37,420 nucleotides of DNA from Fibrobacter sp. (GTDB taxonomy: Bacteria > Fibrobacterota > Fibrobacteria > Fibrobacterales > Fibrobacteraceae), in NCBI GenBank assembly GCA_017642335.1, contig JAGCPF010000050.1, positions 1 to 37,420 of the forward strand, in the 5' to 3' direction. Under the pieces are notes generated by a model, which saw nothing but the letters and a program-made list of their open reading frames with translations, was not told where the DNA came from and searched no databases. Below are positions 1 to 8,576 of this stretch, piece by piece (within the stretch, counting starts at the first letter, position 1; each line of letters starts with the position of its first letter). The position numbers and the translations under genes are program-made.

Positions 1-150
1 ATGTTTGACAAGTAGTGCCCGTTTACGGGCGGCCTAGTAAGGACCCTTGCAGGTGGCAGATTGACGTGCGTGCCCTTGCACGCCGCTAGTATTGTAGGGC
101 TACGCCCGTATATGAAGAACCGCCGGCTTCGCCGGCGGGTCACTTTTTTT
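1..150 (+). other. Structured region of unknown identity, ending in a terminator
   Basis: Within 150 bases there are four local hairpins: GCCCG/CGGGC at 17-30, GCGTGC/GCACGC at 68-83, GGGC/GCCC at 97-107 and CCGCCGGC/GCCGGCGG at 120-138, the last followed by a T run. No coding region covers it. A frame-1 reading of the first 15 bases gives four residues and a stop, which could be the tail of an upstream gene but cannot be proved. The density of hairpins suggests the 3' part of a structured RNA or a structured 3' UTR. I compared it from memory with tmRNA, RNase P RNA, 5S and 23S ends and could not match it. The rest of the stretch up to 286 holds only the promoter of the next gene. Confidence 0.4.
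120..150 (+). terminator. Rho-independent terminator
   Basis: A perfect 8-bp GC stem (120-127 with 131-138) with a TTC loop is followed after five bases by seven T residues (144-150). It would end a transcript entering from the left edge of the window. Confidence 0.75.
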
Positions 151-220
151 GTACGCGGATTTTGTTTTTGGACCTTGGGGCGTGGTCCTAAAAAAAACCG
201 AAAAAAATCAGCAAATTTGT

Positions 221-226
221 TATAAT
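221..226 (+). promoter_or_regulatory. -10 box upstream of the outer-membrane protein gene
   Basis: A perfect TATAAT lies 61 bases before the start codon at 287 in a strongly AT-rich stretch. No convincing -35 hexamer is seen at 16-18 bp; the region there is an A tract. A transcript would have a leader of roughly 50 bases containing the AGGAG ribosome binding site at 277-281. Confidence 0.5.
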
Positions 227-286
227 CTATTGTTTTTATGGTTAAATAAAATTAACTTTATAGCAGGTTTTTCAACAGGAGTTCAT

Positions 287-1576
287 ATGAATTTCAAATC
301 AGCTGCCGCAGTTGGCATGGCGTTCGGCATTTTGGGTGTCGGTTCAGCCTTTGCAACCTTTGCCCGTATCGAGTCCATGGGTAAAAACACAACCTACATC
401 ATGGACGACGTGAGCATCTTCGACAACCCGGCAAACATCAATCTCTATCCGAATTATTTGATTGGTGAATTTGGTCCTTACACGCAGGACGTGGAAACGG
501 GTAAGAACCTCGATCCGCAGCATCCGAATTTTGGAGGCATATTCTCTGTCTCGCTCGGTGATGAAAATAATCCCGATCCGCGCCTTTCCATCGGTGGCTT
601 GTTTGGCCGTACTTCTAACCTCGCCAAGTATCTGCCTACCCGCGTCATTGGTGATGCGGCGAACGATACGACCAAGGTCCCTGAAACGGTGACGAACTTC
701 GACGGCTTCTTGGGCGGTTCGCTTTCCAACGGCGATGCCTGGGGCTTGCACATCTACATCGCTCACCAGGACGGTGGCGACGAGGCTGAGGACGGCTCCT
801 ACCAGGTGGCCAAGAATGCCTTTGCCTCCATCGTGCAGGCGGACGCAGGCCTCAACCTCCAGTTCGGCAGCAGCATCGACTTCGAGTTCAGCTTCGGCCT
901 CGCCCGTATCCAGTACGGCCCCGAACACAAGAACTTCTTTGACGATGGTGACTTCTCCTTCCTCGCCAACTCCCGTGCGTTCTTCTCTCTGGACGCCATT
1001 GACGGTGAACTCGTGCCGGCATTCTCCATGAACCTTGTCCAGTCTCCGGGCATCGACGACAAGCATGCCCAGGTCGGTCTCGGCATCAACGTTGCCCTGG
1101 ACCGCGGCTTCTTCTGGTTGGGTGCCGACTTCATCTGGAACCAGCTGAAGGCTCACGACTGGACGTTTGACTATACGACAGGCGAAAGCATCTTCGACTC
1201 CCAGAACTCCGAGGATCCGAACTGGGACAAGCGTAGTGACATTGGCGGTATGATTAGCTTCGGTATCGAACGCAACATCTGGTGGGACTGGTTCGTCATC
1301 CGCGTCGGCGGTCAGAAGTCCATTCTCTACACGCAGTGCGACGTCGATGCGAAGAATGCCGGCAAGGACGGCATCTGCCGCGACAATGGCAACTTCTTCG
1401 CCACGAACCCGCTGGCTAACGGCACCGCGGACGACCATGTCGGCTTCGGCTTCGGTATCAACATCGAAGAAAAGCTGAAGATTGACGTGACCGTTGCTGA
1501 AGACCTGCTCTTCCGTAACCCGTTCCAGGGCGAAGGCCGCATCTTCTCGAGAATTTCCGCAACTTACTCCTTCTAG
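287..1576 (+). CDS. Outer-membrane beta-barrel protein, function unknown
   Basis: A 429-residue protein. The open frame runs further upstream, but ATG 287 is chosen because AGGAG lies about 5 bases before it and because it gives a clean signal peptide: a short basic start, a hydrophobic Ala/Gly/Val core and a cleavage site near SAFA-TF around residue 23. The mature part alternates polar and aromatic residues, is rich in Gly, Asp and Asn, and ends in RISATYSF. A terminal aromatic residue on the last strand is the usual BAM recognition signal of outer-membrane barrels, so this is probably a barrel of roughly 16 strands. The substrate is unknown. It is monocistronic: a promoter precedes it and a terminator follows at 1597. 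Codon use is that of a highly expressed gene (few rare codons, strong C-ending bias), which fits an abundant porin-like protein. Confidence 0.7.
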   Translation: MNFKSAAAVGMAFGILGVGSAFATFARIESMGKNTTYIMDDVSIFDNPANINLYPNYLIGEFGPYTQDVETGKNLDPQHPNFGGIFSVSLGDENNPDPRLSIGGLFGRTSNLAKYLPTRVIGDAANDTTKVPETVTNFDGFLGGSLSNGDAWGLHIYIAHQDGGDEAEDGSYQVAKNAFASIVQADAGLNLQFGSSIDFEFSFGLARIQYGPEHKNFFDDGDFSFLANSRAFFSLDAIDGELVPAFSMNLVQSPGIDDKHAQVGLGINVALDRGFFWLGADFIWNQLKAHDWTFDYTTGESIFDSQNSEDPNWDKRSDIGGMISFGIERNIWWDWFVIRVGGQKSILYTQCDVDAKNAGKDGICRDNGNFFATNPLANGTADDHVGFGFGINIEEKLKIDVTVAEDLLFRNPFQGEGRIFSRISATYSF

Positions 1577-1596
1577 TTGAAATCCTGAACGAGAAC

Positions 1597-1630
1597 GGGA
1601 AACGTGCCTTGAGGGCGCGTTTCCCTTTTT
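1597..1630 (+). terminator. Rho-independent terminator of the outer-membrane protein gene
   Basis: GGGAAACG (1597-1604) pairs perfectly with CGTTTCCC (1618-1625) and is followed by TTTTT. It begins 20 bases after the stop codon at 1576. Confidence 0.85.
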
Positions 1631-1668
1631 CGTTGGTCAGTTTCCGTCAAGATTTATATTTTTGCGCC

Positions 1669-2031
1669 ATGAGATTTTTCGTTTTTGCAATCGCTGCCCT
1701 TTTGCTGCTTGGCTGTTCCGAGCCCACGGAACGCATAGAGACCAAGCTTGAGGCGTTCCTCCAGGACGACCTCCAGTTCAACGTCGCCGAATTCCTGCAC
1801 GGGTCGGGCGACCGCTCCGCGCTGCTCGACACCCCCTATTACCGCATCAAGGATTTTCGTTTGTTCGAAGGCGCCAAGGCCGAGATTTATTCGGCCTACG
1901 CCGAAGTGGACTTCTTTATGTACAAGGACATCAGGCTGCACGAGAAGCGCAAGTACCGCTACGATGCCCATTATCGCCACTGGGACCGCTACTTTAAGAA
2001 ACTCTATTTTGGCGGGGATTCCTTGCAGTAG
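1669..2031 (+). CDS. Small lipoprotein, function unknown
   Basis: A 120-residue protein starting at ATG 1669 with a lipoprotein signal: MRFF, a hydrophobic Ala/Leu core and the lipobox LLLGC, so Cys17 would be lipidated. The mature part is charged, with a run of alternating aromatic and basic residues near the end (YRYDAHYRHWDRYF). No family is recognised. There is no ribosome binding site; instead TATATT at 1655-1660 ends only 8 bases before the ATG, with TTGGTC at 1633-1638 as a possible -35, so the mRNA may be leaderless. The open frame extends upstream to 1609 but that longer start would run through the promoter and lose the signal peptide. It sits 80 bases before mreB and may or may not be cotranscribed with it. 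Confidence 0.7.
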   Translation: MRFFVFAIAALLLLGCSEPTERIETKLEAFLQDDLQFNVAEFLHGSGDRSALLDTPYYRIKDFRLFEGAKAEIYSAYAEVDFFMYKDIRLHEKRKYRYDAHYRHWDRYFKKLYFGGDSLQ

Positions 2032-2111
2032 CGCACTCAGAGCTCTTCAAATAATTGTATTTTTCTTACATAGGATTATTTGGTTTTAACCCCTTAAAAA
2101 GGACCATAATT

Positions 2112-3134
2112 TTGTTCGGCTTATTCTCTTGTGATATTGGTATCGACCTCGGCACGGCGAACACTCTCGTTCATGTGGCCGGCCAGGGCATTGTCATTAA
2201 CGAACCGACCGTGATTGCCGTAGACAGCAAGAACAACCGTGTTTCGGCTATCGGTTTCGAGGCCAAGAAGATGCTTGGCCGTACTCCCGGCGAAAGCCGC
2301 GCCGTGCGCCCGATGCGCGATGGTGTGATTGCCGACTTCGAATTGGTGGAGAACCTGCTGCAGACGTTCATCAAGCGTGTGCAGAAGTACCCGCTGTGGA
2401 TGGTGAAACCTCGTGTGGTGGTCGGTGTTCCCTCCGGCATTACCGAAGTGGAAAAGCGTGCCGTGATAGACGCTGCTCGCCAGGCCGGAGCCAAGGAAGT
2501 GCATCTGGTGCACGAACCGATGGCCGCTGCCGTGGGCATGGGCATTCCGGTTGAGGATCCCGTGGGCAACATGATTGTCGATATTGGTGGCGGAACGTCC
2601 GACATCGCTGTTATCGCTTTGAACGGCACTGTCTGCAACGCTTCCGTGCGTGTGGGCGGCGACGAGATGGACGAAGCAATCGTGCGTCATCTGCGTACTA
2701 TGTACAACCTCTGCGTGGGCGAAAGCACTGCCGAGCAGATCAAGATCCAGATCGGTTCTGCTAGCCCGCTCGAAGAAGAACTTTCCATGGAAGTCAAGGG
2801 CCACGACTTTATCGCCGGTGTCCCGCGCACCATGACCATTACCAGCACCGAAATCCGTTCCGCACTGGAAGAGCCGGTTACGGCCATTATCGAGGCCGTC
2901 AAGCAGGCGCTCAGCATGACTCCTCCCGAACTGTCTTCCGACATTTTGGACAAGGGTATCATCATGACGGGCGGCGCTTCGCAGCTGCGTGGTTTCGACG
3001 AACGCATCCGCAAGGAAACAGGTCTTTCCGTCAACGTGATTGATGACGCTCTCGTGTGCGTCTGCAAGGGTGCTGCCAGAATTCTTGAAGATCTCGACAA
3101 GTACCGTCCCGTTCTTATCGCCTCGTCCAACTAA
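2112..3134 (+). CDS. mreB: Rod shape-determining protein MreB (actin-like)
   Basis: A 340-residue actin homologue that forms membrane-bound filaments and positions the peptidoglycan elongation complex. The nucleotide-binding signatures are clear: DIGIDLGTANT at the N-terminus (phosphate 1), VDIGGGTSDIAVI (phosphate 2) and an ITGGAS-like adenosine motif (MTGGASQLRG) near the end. I chose the TTG at 2112, reading MFGLFSCDIGID, because this matches the family N-terminus and AAAGGA lies about 8 bases upstream; earlier ATG codons (for example 2055) would add an odd extension. It is the first gene of mreB-mreC-mreD-mrdA-rodA. Length and sequence are typical. The TTG start may keep translation moderate. 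Very sure of the identity, fairly sure of the start. Confidence 0.95.
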   Translation: MFGLFSCDIGIDLGTANTLVHVAGQGIVINEPTVIAVDSKNNRVSAIGFEAKKMLGRTPGESRAVRPMRDGVIADFELVENLLQTFIKRVQKYPLWMVKPRVVVGVPSGITEVEKRAVIDAARQAGAKEVHLVHEPMAAAVGMGIPVEDPVGNMIVDIGGGTSDIAVIALNGTVCNASVRVGGDEMDEAIVRHLRTMYNLCVGESTAEQIKIQIGSASPLEEELSMEVKGHDFIAGVPRTMTITSTEIRSALEEPVTAIIEAVKQALSMTPPELSSDILDKGIIMTGGASQLRGFDERIRKETGLSVNVIDDALVCVCKGAARILEDLDKYRPVLIASSN

Positions 3135-3155
3135 TTCCAGTTTGGTCGGAGTCTG

Positions 3156-3983
3156 ATGCGTAAGGCGTTCCGCTTTGTTTTAGACTTGTTTACACAAAGA
3201 CATGGCATTGTTGCCTTTGTCTTTTTTATGCTGCTCGGAATGCTCATGCGCGAGGCCCCGAACCCGGTGCGCGAAAGCATCGTGACTTCGGTGCTCGGAT
3301 CCGTTTTCTATCCTGCCCAGGTGGCCCTTTCTTCGCTCAAGGAATATCGCTCCGTTGCCGAAGAGAACGAACGCCTCAAGGAAGAGAATGCAAGGCTCCG
3401 CCAGGAACTGTACCATGCGAGCGAGGGACTTGAGGAACTGGCTAGACTCCATACGCTGGTTCGGTTTGACGACAAGTGGGATTTCCCCATTGTGACGGCG
3501 CGCGTGGTTGGGCACAACCCCGGACGTTTTCTCACGACGCTTGTTGTGAACAGGGGAACTTATCATGGTGTCAAAGAGAACATGCCGGTGTTTTCTACGA
3601 AGGGACTCGTCGGCAAGGTGACCAAATCTTCTTTCGCCCATTCCAGAGTTCAGTTGCTTTCCGACCCGAACCTTAAGTTATCTGTAATGGAGCGCCGTAC
3701 CCGTGTAGTGGGCTTCCTCGAAAGTGCCGACGGACACATGCTTTCGGCCATGGTGCCCACGCATGCCGGTGTCAAGGAAGGCGACACGCTGATTACCTCT
3801 GGCCTGGGCGGCATATTCCCGAAGGGCATTCCGGTAGGTGTCGTGAAGGAAGTGCGCCGCGCCGACTTGGACGTGATGCGCTCACTGGACGTTGCGCCAT
3901 TCCAGGACATTCCCATGCTTGAGGAAGTGTTTATCATGCAGAAGGATCCGGAATGGGTCATTCAGGAGTTGCTGGATGAGTAA
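3156..3983 (+). CDS. mreC: Rod shape-determining protein MreC
   Basis: A 275-residue bitopic inner-membrane protein that links MreB and MreD to PBP2 and activates the PBP2-RodA synthase in the periplasm. An N-terminal membrane segment (about residues 15-35, GIVAFVFFMLLGMLM) is followed by a coiled coil around residues 60-95 (heptads in KEYRSVAEENERLKEEN) and the two beta-barrel periplasmic domain, with the family phrases NPGRFLTTLVVNRG, GLVGKV and LITSGLGGIFPKGIPVG. It starts 21 bases after mreB and its last eight bases overlap mreD, so it is translationally coupled. Confidence 0.95.
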   Translation: MRKAFRFVLDLFTQRHGIVAFVFFMLLGMLMREAPNPVRESIVTSVLGSVFYPAQVALSSLKEYRSVAEENERLKEENARLRQELYHASEGLEELARLHTLVRFDDKWDFPIVTARVVGHNPGRFLTTLVVNRGTYHGVKENMPVFSTKGLVGKVTKSSFAHSRVQLLSDPNLKLSVMERRTRVVGFLESADGHMLSAMVPTHAGVKEGDTLITSGLGGIFPKGIPVGVVKEVRRADLDVMRSLDVAPFQDIPMLEEVFIMQKDPEWVIQELLDE

Positions 3984-4461
3984 GTGGCTTAAGGCATTTG
4001 TGCTCTTTTTGCTGAGCTTTGTCCTGCAGACGACTGTTGCGGACTGGATTAGCATGTTCGGAGTCGCTCCCGATTTTGTCATCATCTTCGTGGTGGCGGT
4101 TGCGATCAAACGCGGTCCGGCTTCGGGATGCTTCTGGGGATTCCTCGCGGGTTTTGCGCAGGACGTCTATGCTCCGGTGGAATGGCTCGGGGCGCATGCC
4201 ATATCGATGACCTTGATTGGGTTCCTTGTCGGTCAGCTCGAGGAACGATTCCTTACGCTCAACTTCCCGACGAAAGTCGGTGTGCTCGGGCTCGCCTTTT
4301 TCGTGTGCGACATGGTGTACTTCTTCTTTACCGGGCTGGAAGGGGAGGCCGTGACGAACTTGTTCCTGAAGGAAACGCTGCCAGAATGCGCGTACACGCT
4401 CTTTGTCGGAGGCCTGGTGTTCTACTTGAGTATGGGGAAGCCGGCAAAGCATGCTAAATGA
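3976..4461 (+). CDS. mreD: Rod shape-determining protein MreD
   Basis: A 161-residue integral membrane protein with about five hydrophobic segments and short polar loops, as is usual for MreD. The ATG at 3976 overlaps the mreC end by 8 bp, and the sequence starts MSKWLKAFVLFLLSF, a normal first membrane helix with an N-terminal positive charge. The phrases PDFVIIFVVAVAIKRGP and WGFLAGFAQDVYAP match the family pattern of PD-hydrophobic and GF-x-GLxxD. It ends by overlapping mrdA by 11 bp. It works with MreC in the elongasome; its exact biochemical role is not settled. Confidence 0.9.
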   Translation: MSKWLKAFVLFLLSFVLQTTVADWISMFGVAPDFVIIFVVAVAIKRGPASGCFWGFLAGFAQDVYAPVEWLGAHAISMTLIGFLVGQLEERFLTLNFPTKVGVLGLAFFVCDMVYFFFTGLEGEAVTNLFLKETLPECAYTLFVGGLVFYLSMGKPAKHAK

Positions 4462-6304
4462 CAATCAAGACAACGAGGCGGTACAGAGTAGGAACTGGCA
4501 TATCGTCGTGTTCCTGGCGGGCGTGGGCCTGCTGTTCCTGGTACTGATTATCAGGCTCTACTCGTTGCAGTTTACCCATTACGAGGAAAACCTCCAGCGT
4601 TCCGAGAACAACCGCCTGCGCAAGGTGGTGCTTACCGCGGAACGTGGCTACATCTACGACCGCAACGGCAACGTGCTCGTGCGCAACAGGCCTTCGTACC
4701 AAATTGCCCTCCAGGCGATGAGCCTGCCCAAGAAAAAGGAAGACCGCAAGGTCATTTTCAACAGGCTGCTGCAGATTAAGGACAAGGATGGCGAACTCCT
4801 TTTCGATTCCCTTTCCTTGGATACGGCGTTCCAGCGTATCAACTGGATCAAAACGCGCCCCATCCGCATTCTCGAGGACGCGACTGCTGAACAGGTGGCC
4901 ATCATAGAGGAGCATTCCTCCGAGCTTCCGGGAGTCATCACGCAGATCGAGTCCCGTCGCGAATACCCTTACGGTACGCTGGCGTCGCATGTGCTTGGCT
5001 ATACGAGCGAAATTTCGGAAGAGCAGCTGAAGCAGCCCGAGTACGAAAACTATTCCCTGGGCGACCGTATCGGCCAGAAGGGGCTTGAGCAGGGCTACGA
5101 CCAGGAATTCCGTGGCAAGAACGGCCTGAAGTTGGTCGAGGTGAACGCCGCCGGGCGCGAGGTGGGGCAGGTGCGCGGCGTAGAAACGCAGGCCCCGATT
5201 ACGGGCTTGCAGTTGATTTCGACGATTGATTTGAGATTGCAGAAGGTGGCGGAAGAGGCGATTCCCGACTCGGTGAAGGGGGCGCTTGTGGCCATCGACC
5301 CGCGAAACGGCGAAATTCTTGCGATGGTGAGCTCGCCGAGGCTCGACCCGAACATATTCTCCTTGAAGAAGCGTGACCGCAACAAGGGCTGGGCCCAGGT
5401 GGCGCTGGATTCCATGCGTCCGCTGACGAACCGCGCCATATCGGGTACCTATACGCCTGCGTCGGTGTTCAAACTCGTCACTGCGGGTGCGGGGTTGGAA
5501 TACGGGGTGCTTTCCGAGAGCAAATATTACCCCAAGTCCTGTACGGGCGGCTACCAGTACGGCGCCCGCTACCAAAAGTGCTGGGGCGTGCATGGCAACC
5601 TGAACGTGGTGCATGCGCTGCGCCTCTCTTGCGATGTGTTTTTCTACCAGGCTGGCCTCGATATCGATATGGCGCGCATCAACGAGTTCGGCCGGCGTTT
5701 CGGCTTGGGCGAGAAGCCGCTCGGCGTGGATATTCCCGGCGAGAAGGGCGGATGGCTCCCTGATTCGACATCCTTCAATGCGAAGAACAAGCGCCTTGGC
5801 TGGCGTTGGGCTCGCGGCCTCATTCTGAACCTCGCCATTGGCCAGGGTGAACTGGTGACTCCGTTGCAGCAGGCTGTTCTTGTTGGCTCCATTGCGACCA
5901 ACAGGGGCGTGTACCAGCCGCACTTCATGAAGGAACTCCGTGACGAGAACGGAACGCTAGTCCGCCGTTACGAACCGAAGATAATCCGTTCGGGCCGTAT
6001 GAAGCCCGAGACCCACCGTATTTTGATGAACGCCCTCGATTCTGTGGTGAACCATCCGGGCGGCACGGGCAAGCGTGGCGCCGTGCCCGGCATCCGTGTC
6101 GGTGGCAAGACAGGGTCGGGTGAATGGAAGAAGGGCGAGAAAACGCACGCCTGGTTTGCTGCGGTGGCCCCGCTTAGCGATCCGCAGATTGCTGTCGCCG
6201 TGATTCTCGAGGCGGCGGGCGGTGGTGGCGCGAAGGCCGCTCCGGTGGCCCGCAAGGTCCTTATGGCGTATTTCGGCATCGAGGAGGAGGAAACCAAGAA
6301 ATGA
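4451..6304 (+). CDS. mrdA: Penicillin-binding protein 2, elongation transpeptidase
   Basis: A 617-residue class B PBP that crosslinks peptidoglycan during cell elongation, paired with the RodA glycosyltransferase. It has one N-terminal membrane segment (about residues 18-38), the pedestal/dimerisation start (ERGYIYDRNGNVLV) and a C-terminal transpeptidase domain. Catalytic motifs are visible: SVFK with nucleophile Ser338 and Lys341, the SxD motif Ser393-Cys394-Asp395 and KTGS at 553-556. Length is typical. It overlaps mreD by 11 bp at the start and rodA by 4 bp (ATGA) at the end, so expression of the shape genes is tightly coupled. The start at 4451 is the only ATG in frame ahead of the membrane helix. 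Confidence 0.95.
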   Translation: MLNDNQDNEAVQSRNWHIVVFLAGVGLLFLVLIIRLYSLQFTHYEENLQRSENNRLRKVVLTAERGYIYDRNGNVLVRNRPSYQIALQAMSLPKKKEDRKVIFNRLLQIKDKDGELLFDSLSLDTAFQRINWIKTRPIRILEDATAEQVAIIEEHSSELPGVITQIESRREYPYGTLASHVLGYTSEISEEQLKQPEYENYSLGDRIGQKGLEQGYDQEFRGKNGLKLVEVNAAGREVGQVRGVETQAPITGLQLISTIDLRLQKVAEEAIPDSVKGALVAIDPRNGEILAMVSSPRLDPNIFSLKKRDRNKGWAQVALDSMRPLTNRAISGTYTPASVFKLVTAGAGLEYGVLSESKYYPKSCTGGYQYGARYQKCWGVHGNLNVVHALRLSCDVFFYQAGLDIDMARINEFGRRFGLGEKPLGVDIPGEKGGWLPDSTSFNAKNKRLGWRWARGLILNLAIGQGELVTPLQQAVLVGSIATNRGVYQPHFMKELRDENGTLVRRYEPKIIRSGRMKPETHRILMNALDSVVNHPGGTGKRGAVPGIRVGGKTGSGEWKKGEKTHAWFAAVAPLSDPQIAVAVILEAAGGGGAKAAPVARKVLMAYFGIEEEETKK

Positions 6305-7551
6305 GCTCGGGACGCTTCCTAGACAAGTCGCTTAAGTACGACTGGCTGTTTTTGGGCACTACGTTTGCGCTGATGACTGTCGGCGTCTGCTTGGTTTATT
6401 CCGCGACGACCGGCGAAGATATCCCCATGTATGATACCTTCTGGTTCAAGCAGATTGTCTACTTTTTCGGTGGCAGTCTCCTTGCTGCCGGCATTGTCTT
6501 TGTTAAGATTGACTGGCTCAAGAATATTGCGTTCCCGGTTTATGTCATTTCGCTTGTGCTGCTGTGCATTGTGCTCTTTTTGGCGGGCGACGTGGTAAAG
6601 GGCGCCGGGCGATGGATTGACCTTGGCATTTTCAAGTTGCAGCCTTCGGAATTTGCAAAGATTGCTTATTTGCTGACCATATCGTTCTGGCTTTCCAAGC
6701 ATCCTGTTAGTTTGTTTAAGCTAAAGACGTTCGCTGTCCCGGCCCTGCTGTTCATCGTGCCGTTCGCGCTTGTACTTAAGCAGCCTGACTTGAGTACTGC
6801 GCTCGTGTTTATCGCGGTGACGTTGGTTGCCTTCTTCTTCGCGGGGCTTTCGCTTACGGACTTGTTCCTCGTGGTAAGCCCGGTATTCTCGGTGCTGCTC
6901 TCGCATTCGCAATCCCTTCCGTTCCAAGTGCTGTGGGGCGCGTTTATCTGCCTTGTTGTGTTTGCCGTGTTCCGCAGGCGCCTGCCTAAGGCGCTGATGG
7001 CGGCTATCCTCGTGGTGAACATCCTTTCGGGCTACGCGAGCTCTATGGCGTGGAACATGCTCGAACCGCACCAGCAGAAGCGCGTGAACACGTTCCTCGA
7101 CCCGATGAGCGACCCGTTGGGCGACGGCTACCAGGTGTTGCAGTCCATCACGGCTATCGGTTCCGGTGGCGCGGTGGGGAAGGGCTTCGGCAACGGTTCG
7201 CAGACCAACCTCGCCTTCTTGCCCGAAGAACATACGGACTTCATCTTCAGCGTGCTTGGCGAACAGTTCGGCTTTTTCGGCTGTACGTTCGTTCTGCTGC
7301 TCTTTGCGCTGTTCCTCTGGCGGGCGACGAGCATTTGCAAGATGTCTTCCGACCCGTTTGTGACTCTCGTGACGATGGGGGCTTCAACGATTATTTTGTT
7401 CCATGTGGTGGTAAATATCGCGATGACGGTTGGGCTCATGCCGGTTACGGGCCTCCCGCTCCCGTTCATCTCGTACGGTGGATCGTTTGCGCTCACCTGC
7501 ATGGTCCTGGTAGGCTTCCTCGTGAACATGAGACTGCACGGCCACCAGTAG
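6301..7551 (+). CDS. rodA: RodA, SEDS-family peptidoglycan glycosyltransferase
   Basis: A 416-residue polytopic membrane protein that polymerises lipid II into glycan strands together with PBP2. About ten hydrophobic segments are visible. Family signatures are GAGRWIDLGIFKLQPSEFAK (the conserved loop after helix 3), a large periplasmic loop with FLPEEHTDFIFSVLGEQFGF and the C-terminal LPFISYGGSFALT. Its position directly after mrdA supports RodA rather than the division paralogue FtsW. It is the last gene of the operon; a strong terminator follows 24 bases after the stop. Confidence 0.95.
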   Translation: MSSGRFLDKSLKYDWLFLGTTFALMTVGVCLVYSATTGEDIPMYDTFWFKQIVYFFGGSLLAAGIVFVKIDWLKNIAFPVYVISLVLLCIVLFLAGDVVKGAGRWIDLGIFKLQPSEFAKIAYLLTISFWLSKHPVSLFKLKTFAVPALLFIVPFALVLKQPDLSTALVFIAVTLVAFFFAGLSLTDLFLVVSPVFSVLLSHSQSLPFQVLWGAFICLVVFAVFRRRLPKALMAAILVVNILSGYASSMAWNMLEPHQQKRVNTFLDPMSDPLGDGYQVLQSITAIGSGGAVGKGFGNGSQTNLAFLPEEHTDFIFSVLGEQFGFFGCTFVLLLFALFLWRATSICKMSSDPFVTLVTMGASTIILFHVVVNIAMTVGLMPVTGLPLPFISYGGSFALTCMVLVGFLVNMRLHGHQ

Positions 7552-7574
7552 ACTGCGATTCCCGCATTCTCTTG

Positions 7575-7601
7575 AAAAAGGCGCCTGTCCGCCTTTTTTT
7601 T
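7575..7601 (+). terminator. Rho-independent terminator of the mre/rodA operon
   Basis: AAAAAGGCG (7575-7583) pairs with CGCCTTTTT (from 7590), and the T run continues to 7601. The stem starts 24 bases after the rodA stop codon. Confidence 0.85.
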
Positions 7602-7658
7602 GTTTTTGGGTGACAAAAAAAAAGCGCTGGAACGTCTATAAGTTCCAGGAGGCCTATC

Positions 7659-8375
7659 ATGGGTGTTTTTAGGACCATAGAGAACTTTGTTTTTGGTATG
7701 GATTGTCTCGGTTGTGGCAGGAGCTCGGAGGCGCTGGACCCGTGGCTTTGTCCGGACTGCGTGGAGCGGCTGAAGCGCGAGTCGTTGGGAATGAGCTTTC
7801 CTGCGCCCGACGTGTTTTGCCTTTATCCGATGGATTCGCTCACGCGGCGCCTTATCCATTCGCTCAAGTACAAGTCGATTCCTGGGATGGCGCGGTTCCT
7901 GGTGCGCCACTCGTCGGCGATGCCCGGGGGCGTAATCCACCAGACCATGGAGTCGTTCCCGAGGCCTTTTTTCTTTGTGCCTGTGCCGTTGCACAGGGCG
8001 CGCTACAGGGAAAGGGGATACAACCAGGCCGAAATGATTGCGAGGGCGCTGGCCGAACTCTACGGGGGCCGCGTATGCCGTTGGCTGCGGCGCAGGACGT
8101 TTCGGGTGTCGCAGACCAAGCTCTCTCGCGACCAGCGCGAAATGAACGTGGCCGGCGCCTTCGAGGGCGCGCTGCCCGCAGAGCTCCCGCCCCGCGGGAC
8201 AGTCTTCGTGGTGGACGACGTGTTCACCACGGGGGCGACCACGTTTTCGTGTCTGGGTGCGCTCGGGAAAGGGTTCCCGCTGCCCGTCAAGGTCTTTACG
8301 CTGCTTTACGACCAGCCGGTCACGGCGTCGGCCGACTACGCGGCGGACATGCAGGCGTTCTACGGTGCGTTTTGA
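7659..8375 (+). CDS. comF: ComF-family phosphoribosyltransferase-like protein
   Basis: A 238-residue ComF/GntX-type protein. It has an N-terminal zinc-finger-like CxxC pair (Cys16, Cys19, Cys31, Cys34), the central VPVPLHRARYRERGYNQAE motif typical of ComF, and the PRPP-binding signature VFVVDDVFTTGAT with Asp186-Asp187. In naturally competent bacteria ComF helps bring in transforming DNA; in many others the role is unknown, so competence should not be assumed here. A textbook AGGAGG (7647-7652) six bases before ATG 7659 fixes the start. It stands alone between the rodA terminator and the terminator shared with the convergent tRNA-Ser. Confidence 0.9.
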   Translation: MGVFRTIENFVFGMDCLGCGRSSEALDPWLCPDCVERLKRESLGMSFPAPDVFCLYPMDSLTRRLIHSLKYKSIPGMARFLVRHSSAMPGGVIHQTMESFPRPFFFVPVPLHRARYRERGYNQAEMIARALAELYGGRVCRWLRRRTFRVSQTKLSRDQREMNVAGAFEGALPAELPPRGTVFVVDDVFTTGATTFSCLGALGKGFPLPVKVFTLLYDQPVTASADYAADMQAFYGAF

Positions 8376-8386
8376 CCGGAAACAGA

Positions 8387-8412
8387 AAAGAGCCGGCAAA
8401 AGCCGGCCCTTT
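8387..8412. terminator. Bidirectional terminator between comF and tRNA-Ser
   Basis: GCCGGC (8392-8397), loop AAAA, GCCGGC (8402-8407). Read on the - strand the hairpin is followed by CTCTTTTCTGTTT, serving tRNA-Ser; on the + strand CCCTTTCC follows, so termination of comF there would be weaker. Confidence 0.75.
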
Positions 8413-8417
8413 CCTAG

Positions 8418-8498
8418 CGGAGGAAGAGGGACTCGAACCCCCAAGCCTTACGGCGGCGGTTTTCAAGACCGCTGACTTACCAATTAGCCTATTCCTCC
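8418..8498 (-). tRNA. tRNA-Ser (anticodon UGA)
   Basis: On the - strand the acceptor arm GGAGGAA pairs with TTCCTCC, the anticodon stem GCGGT/ACCGC encloses the loop CTTGAAA with anticodon TGA, and the T arm has GTTCGAGTC. A 13-14 base variable region holding a short GCC/GGC stem makes it a class II tRNA, as expected for serine. The D stem is short and contains a G-U pair. The 3' CCA is not encoded (CTA follows the discriminator G), so it must be added by the CCA enzyme. Confidence 0.95.
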
Positions 8499-8508
8499 AG
8501 GCGTGTGT

Positions 8509-8537
8509 AAGGTAAAAAAGTTTATCTTCCGTGTCAA
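8509..8537 (-). promoter_or_regulatory. Sigma70-type promoter of tRNA-Ser
   Basis: On the - strand TTGACA (8537-8532), a 17-base spacer and TACCTT (8514-8509), placing transcription start a few bases before the mature tRNA 5' end at 8498. The -35 box is a perfect consensus. The divergent HD-GYP gene starts 40 bases away. Confidence 0.75.
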
Positions 8538-8576
8538 CAGGTAAACCCTTTTGCCGAAAGTTTTATACTTTTTAGG

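Noticed and set aside
1..15. Tail of an upstream coding gene ending at 15
   Set aside because: Only four codons are visible, which is not enough to separate it from chance.
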